Shown one piece after another: positions 1 to 7,413 of a stretch of DNA of 64,000 bases. Numbering within the stretch: the first letter of the stretch is position 1; each line of letters begins with the position of its first letter. Location: contig NZ_JACIBV010000001.1 in assembly GCF_014195505.1 (NCBI RefSeq), positions 8,556,001-8,620,000 of the forward strand, in the 5' to 3' direction. The notes beneath the pieces were generated by a model that was not told the DNA's origin, searched no databases, and worked only from the letters and a program-made list of their open reading frames with translations. A program made the translations under genes and the position numbers. This DNA is from Nonomuraea dietziae. Its GTDB lineage: Bacteria > Actinomycetota > Actinomycetes > Streptosporangiales > Streptosporangiaceae.

Positions 1-3
1 TGA

Positions 4-816
4 TCAGTCCCATCCCTCATCACCCTGTCTCGTCATGACGAAGTCGTACGCCGCCAGCGGTCCGAGCAGGCGCAGCGTGATCCGGTCGGCCCATCGTCGG
101 CCGAGTTCCTCCATCACCTGCTCCAGCTCGGCCTGCCGGCTCGTCTCGATGAGCAGGGCCACATGGACGGCGTCCTGCTCGTGCGAAGGCTGGCGCACGA
201 CCGACAGCACGCTGAGCTCATCGACCTGTTCGATCAGCTCAGCGGTGTCTGCTTCTCTCTTGGCCGCGATCGCCTCGTGGATCATCTCGCCGAGCTGGAT
301 GCGCTCGTTCCTGGTGGCGTCCTCGGGCAGATCGCGGATCTCGTCACGCAGCCGGGCGGCCTCGGGGTTCTCCTCGAGAATCTCCGTGAACACCGCGTCC
401 TCGACGTATCGCCCCTTGACCACGTACTGGGCGCGCCCTTCCAGCTCCTCGAGCGCGGCGACGAATTCGTCGTGGTTCGGCCGGAGAAACTCCTCGACCA
501 CCGCCTCGTCGTCCGTGATCACCGCCCCGAAGCGGAGGGGCAGCACGGGCACCTCCGCCGCGGCCGCGTCGAGCAGCTCTTCGTGCGCGAGCAGATCGTG
601 GGGCGTGCCGAGCGGGCGATCGAGACTGACGTCGCTCACCAGCGCGGCGATTCTGCCGTGCTGCAGCGACCGCACCGGGGTGGGCGGATCACCCACACCA
701 CGAGCCTCCGCGTCGACCTCGATCTCGGCCGGCACGACGCCGTAGACATAGCACCCGGTGGTCTGTTCCTCCGGCACGCTCTCCGAGGTGGCGGAGGTCT
801 CCGTTGATCGGACCAT
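4..816 (-). CDS. gvpL: Gas vesicle protein GvpL/GvpF family
   Basis: A 270-residue protein of the GvpL/GvpF family, an accessory protein of gas vesicle assembly thought to act with GvpA-type shell protein. The N-terminal domain opens with a CYVYGVVPA strand. It continues with the family's 'LVSDV', 'HDLLAHEELLDAA' and 'VLPLRFGAV' motifs (about residues 60-105). The C-terminal ferredoxin-like half ends 'RLLGPLAAYDFV'. The start codon lies one base after the stop of the upstream GvpJ gene, so the two are probably translated together. It is the last of four minus-strand genes in the order Y-Z-J-L known from Streptomyces gvp clusters, which is why L rather than F was chosen. gvpS and gvpK would be expected beyond the left edge. 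Confidence 0.88.
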   Translation of the reverse strand: MVRSTETSATSESVPEEQTTGCYVYGVVPAEIEVDAEARGVGDPPTPVRSLQHGRIAALVSDVSLDRPLGTPHDLLAHEELLDAAAAEVPVLPLRFGAVITDDEAVVEEFLRPNHDEFVAALEELEGRAQYVVKGRYVEDAVFTEILEENPEAARLRDEIRDLPEDATRNERIQLGEMIHEAIAAKREADTAELIEQVDELSVLSVVRQPSHEQDAVHVALLIETSRQAELEQVMEELGRRWADRITLRLLGPLAAYDFVMTRQGDEGWD

Positions 817-817
817 G

Positions 818-1258
818 TCAGCCCTCCTCCGGTCGCTCCGTTCGGCGGAGTTTCTTTCGGCGCCCGTCGTCGCGTTCGTCGGTGAGGTCGCCGAGCCTCT
901 CGCCGGCGCTCTCCAGCGAACCCTGGATGACGGTCTTGGGCTTCTGCAGCTTCTGGGGCTCGGGGGGCTCGGGGGGCGCCTGGTCGCCGCCCTTCACGCT
1001 CTGCACGAGCTCCGGCAGCCCCGGCTTGCTCTTGTCCGTAAGATCCAACCGGTTCACCGCCTCGGCGAAGCGCAGATAGGTGTCCACGCTGGCCACGGTG
1101 ATCCGCGCGTCGATGCTCAGGAGCTCGATGCCGACCAGTGAGATCCCGACGTAGGCGTCGATGACGAGCCCCTTGTCGAGGATCGAGTCGATGACATCCG
1201 CCAGACCGGACCCGGTGCGACGTTCAGCCGCCCCGCCTCCCGCGGGCTGTACCGTCAT
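818..1258 (-). CDS. gvpJ: Gas vesicle structural protein, GvpJ/GvpA family
   Basis: A 146-residue member of the GvpA/GvpJ family, whose small hydrophobic core builds or caps the gas vesicle shell. Residues about 18-75 hold the family core: an amphipathic helix 'ADVIDSILDKGLVIDAYV', the strand pair 'VGIELLSIDARITVASV' and a second helix 'YLRFAEAVNRLDL'. The C-terminal 70 residues are a charged, Pro/Gln/Lys-rich tail that the major shell protein GvpA lacks. This supports the minor variant GvpJ, as does its place between the Z-like and L-like genes. The gap to the upstream gene is 34 bp and the gap to gvpL is one base. Confidence 0.87.
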   Translation of the reverse strand: MTVQPAGGGAAERRTGSGLADVIDSILDKGLVIDAYVGISLVGIELLSIDARITVASVDTYLRFAEAVNRLDLTDKSKPGLPELVQSVKGGDQAPPEPPEPQKLQKPKTVIQGSLESAGERLGDLTDERDDGRRKKLRRTERPEEG

Positions 1259-1292
1259 GCCTTGCCTCTCCTTGGTGTTGACTCTCGGCTCG

Positions 1293-2543
1293 TCACTTGC
1301 GCGTAGCGCTCGCCCTCCTCCGGGTGGGGCGGGCAGGCTCCTCCTCGGTCTCCTCCACGTCCTCCGTGCGCCGCCGTCGTACTGGGCGGGCCGTACCCGG
1401 CCTCCGCGGACGCTCCCTGGCGACCACGGGCTGGGGCTCCTCTTCTTCCTCCTCCTCGGGCTCCTCCTCCTCTTCCTCTACGGCCTGGGGCTCTTCTTCC
1501 TCTTCCTCCTCCTCTTCCTCCTCTTCTTCGTCTACGGCCCGGGGCTCTTCCTCCTCTTCCTCTTCTTCTTCCTCCGGCTCCTCCTCCTCTTCGCCCTCCT
1601 CCATGTCCTGGGGCTCCTCCTCCTCGGTCAGCTGGTCCTCCTCCTCGGCAGGCTGTTCGGTCTCCTCCTCCTGCTCCTCCGCGAGGGCCGTCTCGTGATC
1701 CTTGGTGACCTTGCCTTCGTGTATCTCTCCGCGCCAGCCGTCGGCGGTCGCCTCGTCGAGGTTCAGCAACGTCTGCGTCATGACATGACGCGCGAAGTGC
1801 TTGAGCTCGAGACGGGCTCGCCTCCCCTGCAGACGCCCGAGGTTGCCGACCCGCTCGAACAGACCCTGCGGGTGGTACTCCAGCACGAGCACCACGCGGG
1901 TGAGGTCGGGGGTGAGGGCATGGAAGGTCACCGCGCCGTCGACGTGCCCCTTGGGTGCCTTGGAGCGCCAGACGATCCGTTGGTCCGGCACCTGTTCCAG
2001 GATCGTGGACTCCCAGGTGCGATGGGACCAGACGATCTGCGCCTTCCACGTGAGCTTCTCGTCGGATTGCTGGTCGACGTTCTCCACCTTCTTCATGAAG
2101 GAGGGGAAGTCCCTGAACTGGGTCCACTGGTTGTAGACGGCCCGCACGGGAGCGCCGACATCGATCACTTCGACGATGTTGGTCACACGCAGCTTGGCGC
2201 CCTTCTTCCCGCTCTGTCCTCCGCCCTTCTTGCCGAAAAGGCCGCCCACCACGCTGCCGGCAAGGCCGGCCACGCCCTTGACGGTGTCCGCCACCTTCCC
2301 GAGCCCTGAGCCGCCGGACTGGTCGTCCGACTGATCCGCCCCCGTGATGGCGCTCAGCAGGCCTGTGCCGCCGCCTTCAGCGACGTCGGTCAGCCGCCCT
2401 GTCATCGCCTCGACCCTGTTCGTCGCCGAGAGCAGCGCGCGCTCGGCGACGGCCTGGAGAAGACCCTGCAGTTCCCGGGTGAGCCCTTCCGTCGGCAGGT
2501 CCTTCGTGACCTTGTCAGCGGCCGGGGCCTTGGGCATGTTCAT
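1293..2543 (-). CDS. SRPBCC-fold gas vesicle cluster protein with long acidic tail (GvpZ-like)
   Basis: A 416-residue three-part protein. Residues 1-120 are an amphipathic and Gly-rich leader ('GVAGLAGSVVGGLFGKKGGG'). Residues about 122-265 form an SRPBCC/polyketide-cyclase-like domain, with 'VIDVGAPVRAVYNQWTQF', 'FPSFMKKVENV' and 'IVWRSKAPKGHVDGAVTF'. Residues about 285-385 are almost uninterrupted Glu with Pro breaks. A short Arg-rich end follows (RRRR at about 390). Its place between the Y-like and J genes matches GvpZ of Streptomyces gvp clusters; the symbol is by position and from memory. The ATG overlaps the upstream stop (ATGA). The Glu tail makes 1430-1700 low-complexity DNA, where sequencing and alignment errors are likely. 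Confidence 0.75.
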   Translation of the reverse strand: MNMPKAPAADKVTKDLPTEGLTRELQGLLQAVAERALLSATNRVEAMTGRLTDVAEGGGTGLLSAITGADQSDDQSGGSGLGKVADTVKGVAGLAGSVVGGLFGKKGGGQSGKKGAKLRVTNIVEVIDVGAPVRAVYNQWTQFRDFPSFMKKVENVDQQSDEKLTWKAQIVWSHRTWESTILEQVPDQRIVWRSKAPKGHVDGAVTFHALTPDLTRVVLVLEYHPQGLFERVGNLGRLQGRRARLELKHFARHVMTQTLLNLDEATADGWRGEIHEGKVTKDHETALAEEQEEETEQPAEEEDQLTEEEEPQDMEEGEEEEEPEEEEEEEEEEPRAVDEEEEEEEEEEEEEPQAVEEEEEEPEEEEEEEPQPVVARERPRRPGTARPVRRRRTEDVEETEEEPARPTRRRASATRK

Positions 2544-3061
2544 CGCGATCCCCTCGTCGTCCGTGCGACGGGTCGCGCAGGACGCTCACGCCGGGTTCTC
2601 GCCGCCGCCTTGGGCGGCTCCTTCTTCGGCGGATCCTTCTTCGGCGGCGCCTTCTTCGGTGGTGGTGCCTTGGGAGGCTCCTCCTCGTAGGCCTCGTCCT
2701 CGAACACGTCTTCTTCGTAGGCCTCCTCGTCCTCCGGGGAGGAGGCGGCGCCTGGCTGGCGGAGGGACTCGGTGCGATCGAGAAGTCGCGAGCTCAGAGC
2801 CTGAATCTGCCTACTGGTCGCGGCCACAGCGGCCGCCTTCCCCGCCTCCATCAACTCGCCGCGCAGGCTCTTGGTCAGCTGCTGCAACTCCGGTGAGGAA
2901 CCGATCAGCTTGGTTCCCTGCTGCAGGAGACCACCTTCGCCTCGTTTGATACGGCTCGCCAGTCCGGCGGCCGCCAGCGCTGTCGCCATCCGCAGCTTGT
3001 GACGCCGTCCTAGGTAGTACCCGGCTGCGACAGCCATTGCTATCCGCGCTCGATCGTTCAT
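2540..3061 (-). CDS. Gas vesicle cluster protein (GvpY-like)
   Basis: A 173-residue protein and the first gene of the four-gene gvp segment. Residues 1-55 contain a Gly/Ala-rich hydrophobic helix ('MAVAAGYYLGRRHKLRMATALAAAGLA'-like, read in two pieces). A helical region to about 105 follows. Next come an acidic linker (EDEEAYEEDVFEDEAYEEE), Lys/Pro repeats (PPKKAPPKKDPPKKEPPK) and an Arg-rich end. This is the usual shape of actinomycete gvp-cluster proteins that precede the SRPBCC protein, hence GvpY-like by context. The upstream sequence GGCGAGG is a weak ribosome binding site. gvpO, A, F and G, which normally precede it, are absent, so this is either a separate partial cluster or a rearranged one. 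Confidence 0.65.
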   Translation of the reverse strand: MNDRARIAMAVAAGYYLGRRHKLRMATALAAAGLASRIKRGEGGLLQQGTKLIGSSPELQQLTKSLRGELMEAGKAAAVAATSRQIQALSSRLLDRTESLRQPGAASSPEDEEAYEEDVFEDEAYEEEPPKAPPPKKAPPKKDPPKKEPPKAAARTRRERPARPVARTTRGSR

Positions 3062-3389
3062 GATGCGCCCTCGCCGTTCCTGTGCCGACCTCGACCACCA
3101 CTCCGGCCTTCGCCGGGAGCCGCGATCCGTCCCGCGAGTCCTTGAACCCGCTCACCCCTTCCCCTTAAAACGGATAAAGAAGCGCGTATCGGAAAAACGG
3201 GCACAAACTTGACGTTGTGGACTTGGGGAGGGCCCGCCGCGGCGAGCGGCGCTCTCGCCTCGCGTCCACCGGGGAAGAACAACCCTTCGGGTTCGTGAGC
3301 GCATCGCGGGGTAGCAGGGCAGGAGGAGACTCAAGGGCTGAGGCGACGCCGTCTTTCGCGGCGCCTGCCGCGTGTGGCGAGGGGGACGC
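3062..3389. promoter_or_regulatory. Divergent intergenic region, gvp segment / phosphodiesterase-like gene
   Basis: This 328-bp stretch between divergent genes has no convincing gene. It must hold the promoter of the minus-strand gvp segment. The A/T-richest part, 3165-3215, is the likeliest site, and on the minus strand it reads GTTT, 14 bases, then GATAC. That distantly recalls SigB-type promoters, but the match is too weak for a firm call. A small UUCG-loop hairpin (AACCC/GGGTT) sits near 3281-3293. Confidence 0.3.
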
Positions 3390-4139
3390 GTGCTTGGACA
3401 CCCGGCGACCGTACTGAGCGCCGGGCTCGCGGCGGCCTTCGGCGCGGCGGCGTGGGTACGTCGCGGGCGACCGCTGCACCCCGACGGGCTGGTCCTCAAC
3501 GCCGCCCTCAGCCTGCACGGGGCGCCCCAGCCCAGAGGGGTCGCCTTCCTGGACGAGCCGGCGGAACTGCGAGGAGTCGCACGGCTGTCCCGCTCCCTCG
3601 GCCTGCCCGCTCCGCTCCCTGATGTCCTGGGCCTGGCCCTGCGATGGCCGCAGCCCGTGGCCGGCGCCACCGTCGCCCGCATCACCTCGGATCTGCTGCT
3701 GGCCACCACCGGTCACACCGTGGCCGGCCGCCGCCTGCTGCGGCCCGCGACGAGGTGGGCGCCCGGCATGTACGGCTCCCTGTTCGCGTTCGCGACCGGC
3801 AGCGGCACGGTCCTGCTCGGCGCGGTCGCCCGGCGATCCTGGTCGTTGCCCGCGAACTTCGACGCACTCGCCCGCGCCGTCGAGCAGCGACCGCTGCTGT
3901 TCGATCTCGTGGTGGCATCGCCGTCCGGCCCATGGGAGCGCTTCGGCGTACTCCGACTCGAAGGCCCGGCTCAGCAGGACCTCGCCGAGCCCATGCGGTT
4001 CAATCCGATCCGGCGTCCGATCCCCGGCCTGAACCCCGCCGCCTGGCACCGCCGGCTGCGCGAACCGGCCTATGTGGCCGCGCAGCGAACACCCCACCGC
4101 ACCGGCGTCCAACTCCACACCCGGGCAGGGGGGCGCTGA
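3390..4139 (+). CDS. Actinobacterial phosphodiesterase-like conserved protein
   Basis: About 249 residues of a conserved actinobacterial family often labelled 'phosphodiesterase', although no classical metal-binding phosphodiesterase motif is visible. Recognisable blocks are 'RPLHPDGLVLNAALSLHGAP', 'DEPAELRGVARLSRSLGLP', 'LPDVLGLALRWP' and, near the C-terminus, 'NPIRRPIPGLNPAAWHRRLREPAYVA'. The GTG at 3390 is preferred because GAGGGGGA lies a few bases before it; an in-frame GTG at 3372 would add six residues. The biochemical function is unknown. A long minus-strand reading frame over the same DNA (3165-4997) is an artefact of high G+C. Confidence 0.7.
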   Translation: MLGHPATVLSAGLAAAFGAAAWVRRGRPLHPDGLVLNAALSLHGAPQPRGVAFLDEPAELRGVARLSRSLGLPAPLPDVLGLALRWPQPVAGATVARITSDLLLATTGHTVAGRRLLRPATRWAPGMYGSLFAFATGSGTVLLGAVARRSWSLPANFDALARAVEQRPLLFDLVVASPSGPWERFGVLRLEGPAQQDLAEPMRFNPIRRPIPGLNPAAWHRRLREPAYVAAQRTPHRTGVQLHTRAGGR

Positions 4140-4413
4140 GCGGGTCGCTGCCCCGATCGTGGCACCCCACCTGGCATCTCCTCCAGAGCCTCTGGCGGGA
4201 CGTGCGTTCCCCCTCGCGAGGTGGGCGACGGCCGTACTGCGGGTGATCCCATGGGGGGAGCGGCGGGACGGCTCGTCCGTGCGGCCTCCGCATCCGGCAA
4301 CAAACCATGACTTTCCGTGCCGGGTAGGCAACTTTCTGTGCCGATCGGGTGGCAGAGGCCGGCACAGGCGGATGAGATGAGCGGACGTGTCCGGCCAAGG
4401 AAGGACCCCCGGA

Positions 4414-4863
4414 ATGCCCCGACTCATCGGCGCGGCAGCGCTTCTCGTCGCGGTCGCGCTGACCGCCTCGTGCGGCCCTGCCGGCTCGACCGCCTCCACC
4501 GGTGCGACGCTCTCGCCCACCTCTGCCCCGTTCGGGACGGCCTCGCCGTCCCCCACCTCGACCGCGCTGACCTCGACGGTCAGCCCGACCCCGACCCCGA
4601 CCCCGACCGTCTCCACCCCGGCGGTGCGCAAGCCTCGGCTGCCCCGAGTGAAACCCCCACAGCGTCCCGAGCCGAAGCCCACCGCGACCAAGCGCCGTCC
4701 GCCTCCCGCTCCCGCACGCACGCGCCGGCCGCCGGCTCCGGCACGGATCGTGCACCCAGGCTCGTTCTGCTCACCGCCCGGCGCCGTCGGCCGGACGAGA
4801 AGCGGCACCCGCATGGTGTGCGGCTCGCGCGGCGGCGACAGGGCCCGGTGGCGCAGCGGGTGA
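4414..4863 (+). CDS. Pro/Thr-rich lipoprotein
   Basis: About 149 residues. The ATG at 4414 has AGGAAGGA eight bases before it. A lipoprotein signal peptide ends in the lipobox 'LTASC' at about residue 20, so the mature protein should be lipid-anchored outside the membrane. Residues 22-110 are a Ser/Thr/Pro-rich extended linker (PTPTPTPTV and similar) of the kind that spans a cell wall. The C-terminal 40 residues form a compact block, 'HPGSFCSPPGAVGRT..G..MVCG', with two Cys. This block is common at the ends of secreted actinobacterial proteins. No enzymatic motif was seen. Confidence 0.7.
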   Translation: MPRLIGAAALLVAVALTASCGPAGSTASTGATLSPTSAPFGTASPSPTSTALTSTVSPTPTPTPTVSTPAVRKPRLPRVKPPQRPEPKPTATKRRPPPAPARTRRPPAPARIVHPGSFCSPPGAVGRTRSGTRMVCGSRGGDRARWRSG

Positions 4864-4963
4864 CCCCGCGTGAGCCCGGCACACGATGGTGGGCTGCCGG
4901 GCCACCGCCGCGCGGGCCGGGGCGTCGCCGATTGTGAGCTGCCGTCGGCGGGGTTCCGCCGTC

Positions 4964-5374
4964 CTACAGCTCCCAGTAGTCGCCGACGGTGCCGCACTCT
5001 CCCGACCAGATCACCCAGTTGAACTTGACCGCCCGCTGCAAGGCCCCTTTGTGCCCAAGGTGGATGCAGCCGGTGGTGTAAGTGTTGGAGCCCACCATGT
5101 AGCCGGAGACGTAGGCATGGTCATGGCCCGGGTCCTCCCAGCCCCTGTTGTAGATGGCCCAGATGTGCGCGCCGTCGCACTTGGGGCTGCCGTTGGACGG
5201 TGTCTGGCAGGCGAGCTTGGTGCCCGCCCCGTCGTAGTAGAAGCAGACGCTCCCCTTGGGGCAGACCCAGGCCAACGCCGCGCCGGCCGGGCTGGACGAC
5301 ACGCCCAACGTGGCGACGAACATCATCGCGAACACCACCGCGAGCCGGCGGACGAAGGCCGATCTTGATCTCAT
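4964..5374 (-). CDS. Small secreted protein with conserved cysteines (peptidase inhibitor I36-like)
   Basis: 136 residues with a Sec signal peptide: MRSRSAFVRR, a hydrophobic stretch, and cleavage near 'SSSPAGA' at about residue 32. The mature part starts 'WVCPKGSVCFYYDG' and has six Cys in all. The opening 'C..G..CFY' resembles the peptidase inhibitor I36 family of actinomycete secreted proteins, but the rest is not a clear match. It stands alone and faces leftward. It could be an extracellular inhibitor or a developmental surface protein. Confidence 0.72.
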   Translation of the reverse strand: MRSRSAFVRRLAVVFAMMFVATLGVSSSPAGAALAWVCPKGSVCFYYDGAGTKLACQTPSNGSPKCDGAHIWAIYNRGWEDPGHDHAYVSGYMVGSNTYTTGCIHLGHKGALQRAVKFNWVIWSGECGTVGDYWEL

Positions 5375-5469
5375 GCCCGCAATGATGACAATCGGCTATA
5401 TCGAGGCGATATTGATCCGCTTGATGCCAGAGCGCGATATTTCTCCGCGACCACTCGTGGACGATCACG

Positions 5470-5690
5470 ACCAGGCCGTGCAACGGGTTGGATCTGGACG
5501 ACGCCTGCCATGCGTGGATCGAAGGGAGCCGGGGGCTGGCGCGCACGCTCGGGCTGGTGCTCGGGCCGGGCGAGGATGCGTGGGAGCCGGCGCTGTCACG
5601 GGCGGGGGCGGGCGGGCAGGTACCGGCTGGATGCCGACGGCCGAGCGGCGTGGGTCGGGGCGAGGCCATGGCTTCGAAACGCAGTACGGA
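5470..5690 (+). pseudogene. Decayed copy of the small gene found intact at 12654-12848
   Basis: The DNA is clearly homologous to the 64-codon gene at 12654-12848: 'LDLDDACHAWIEGSR' is shared, and so are 'YRLDADGRAAWVGA' and 'PWL' in a second frame. The position matching the intact start ATG reads ACG. The reading frame changes near 5610, in a G-rich run just before the segment matching 'WYRLD'. So this copy has neither a start codon nor an open frame. The 3' end shares the extension TGGCTTCGAAACG with the partial copy near 9970. Confidence 0.7.
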
Positions 5691-5838
5691 CCCGCCCACC
5701 GCCGGCCTGCCGGCCCCTGTCTCCATACCAGCGAGGGGAGCACCACGGACGCCACCGTCACCCGGTGACGCAGCGAGGGGCCGACCACTTCGGGTCCTTC
5801 GTACGGCAGCGGCGGCACGAGCGTGAGCGCGAAGCTTT

Positions 5839-6525
5839 CTACTTACCGTGCGGTCTGCGTACCATCTCGGTGATCCAGATGGGCGCGAACGGAGACGTGC
5901 AGCCCGGGGGAGTCGGGTAGTCCTTGAGAACCTGCAGGCGCTCACCGATGTCGATCGCGCGGGCGCGGTGCTCGGCGTGCTCGATCCCGATCTGGGCCAG
6001 GCAGTGGTTCATCGCCCACTGCAGGCGAGCCGGGGCGTCTTTCATCTCCGCCTCGACGACGTCGAGCAGTCCCGCGAGGTCGAGGCCCTCGGGCTTCTTC
6101 GCCACGCGTTCGGTGGTCAGCGCCCAGCCGGCGCTCGCGACCACTGGATCCGGATCGGCGGACCATGTCAGGCGCAGCTCTTCGGCGTGCGGGCTCTTCT
6201 TCACCACGTAGTTCACGAGCCAGTCATGCACCTTGGGTGTGCCCGCCTCACGCAACATGACGTCCAACTCGTCACGCTCGAACGCCTTCGGGCGGCAGAT
6301 CAGGATCGCCAGCAGCCTCGCCGCGGTGTCATCCGTTCCCCAGAGCCGGCATGCGAGTTCCTGCTGGGTCTTCAGCCGTTTGGCGAGCGCGCGGAGCTTA
6401 CTGAGGTTCACACCGTGATCGTCACCGTGTCGCTCGTTCACCTCGCGTATCTTCTGGTCCTCGAGCTCGGCCAGCTCGGCCATCACCTCGGCCACCGTCG
6501 TCTCGGTCGGCGTCGTCTCGGCCAC
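5839..6525 (-). CDS. DNA alkylation repair protein, AlkD-like HEAT repeats
   Basis: About 228 residues, largely helical and similar to the DNA alkylation repair (AlkC/AlkD-type, HEAT-like) family of base excision enzymes. Visible blocks are 'ALAKRLKTQQELACRLWGTDDTAARLLAILI', which is the AlkD hallmark of short helical pairs (given here in part), 'WLVNYVVKKSPHAEEL' and 'SAGWALTTERVAKKPE'. The end is 'CTSPFAPIWITEMVRRPHGK'. The GTG at 6525 is chosen because AGGAGG lies six bases upstream; starts further up have no ribosome site. It stands alone, divergent from the accessory region to its right. Confidence 0.72.
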   Translation of the reverse strand: MAETTPTETTVAEVMAELAELEDQKIREVNERHGDDHGVNLSKLRALAKRLKTQQELACRLWGTDDTAARLLAILICRPKAFERDELDVMLREAGTPKVHDWLVNYVVKKSPHAEELRLTWSADPDPVVASAGWALTTERVAKKPEGLDLAGLLDVVEAEMKDAPARLQWAMNHCLAQIGIEHAEHRARAIDIGERLQVLKDYPTPPGCTSPFAPIWITEMVRRPHGK

Positions 6526-7413
6526 CCCAGCCTCCTGTCCATCACGTAGGAGACTCAGCCTAGGACGCAAGCCGGCCTCCTGCCATGCACGCCGGTTCGG
6601 CGGCAGCCACCGACGCGAGATCTCGCGCCTTCACCCCGTGCAGCAGTTCACCGGCCCTTGGTGACGGAAGTCGACAGCTGGTCGCCGGAGCGCTGTCGCG
6701 AAAACGGAACCGGTCAGTCCGGACTCGCAGGCGGCAACGCCGCAGGAGCGGCGCTATCAGGTCGGGGTTCTGCAATGGCCTTAAGGTGTCGTGCTCACCA
6801 TGCCGGTCCAGGCCACCGTCACGGCTTGCAGCGTCTGCGGTGATCAGCCCGTCGAACATGGCGCTCACCGCGGCCCGCCGTGCCGTAGCCCGGCTGACGC
6901 TCCCCGAGATCGACTACGGCCGGTTGGTGGCGTCCCCGGCCTCTGCCGTGATCAATGAGATAGATCGGCGGGCGGCCACCCGCGCCGAGATCCAGATCTT
7001 GTCGGTGGAGCTCGACGACGTGCGCGCCGAGCTGACGCAGGGCATGGCCGCCTGTGTGAAGGCCGGCTGCCGCTTCGCTCAGACCCTGTATCGCAGGTTG
7101 AGGATGCCGATGGTCGCGTGGTCTATGAGACGACGTCTCGTTCGACCGTTGATGCGGTCGCCCAGCGTCATCCGGACGGCCGTGTCATCACCGGCGGGCC
7201 GAAGCCCTTGGCAGAACGGACAGCGTGATGGCCCCGACGGCTTGGTGATGTCAGCTTGGAGGGGCTCTGCAAATCGGCGTGCAGAGCTCGCAACCTCCCT
7301 TTATGCCATCGATCCTTTCAGATATGGCTCATGATTGCGTGCATAGTCCAAATCTCGTGCACGAGCAGCGCCGCTTCAGTAAGGCCGTTGTTCACGGCAC
7401 TTACGCTCGCCGC
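6526..7413 (+). other. Gene-poor stretch with one possible open frame (6858-7334)
   Basis: About 890 bp without a recognised gene. A plus-strand frame from ATG 6858 has actinomycete-like codon use for about 70 codons ('ALTAARRAVARLTLPEIDYG', 'VINEIDRRAATRAEIQILSVE'). It then loses that character after about 7090. This suggests the 5' part of a hypothetical gene whose end has been lost. No family is recognised. The 6570-6850 part reads as non-coding. Confidence 0.3.

Noticed and set aside
3165..4997. A 610-codon minus-strand open frame
   Set aside because: It lies opposite the conserved protein at 3390-4139 and the lipoprotein at 4414-4863, is full of Arg/Gly/Pro low-complexity sequence and shows no domain; it is a by-product of high G+C.
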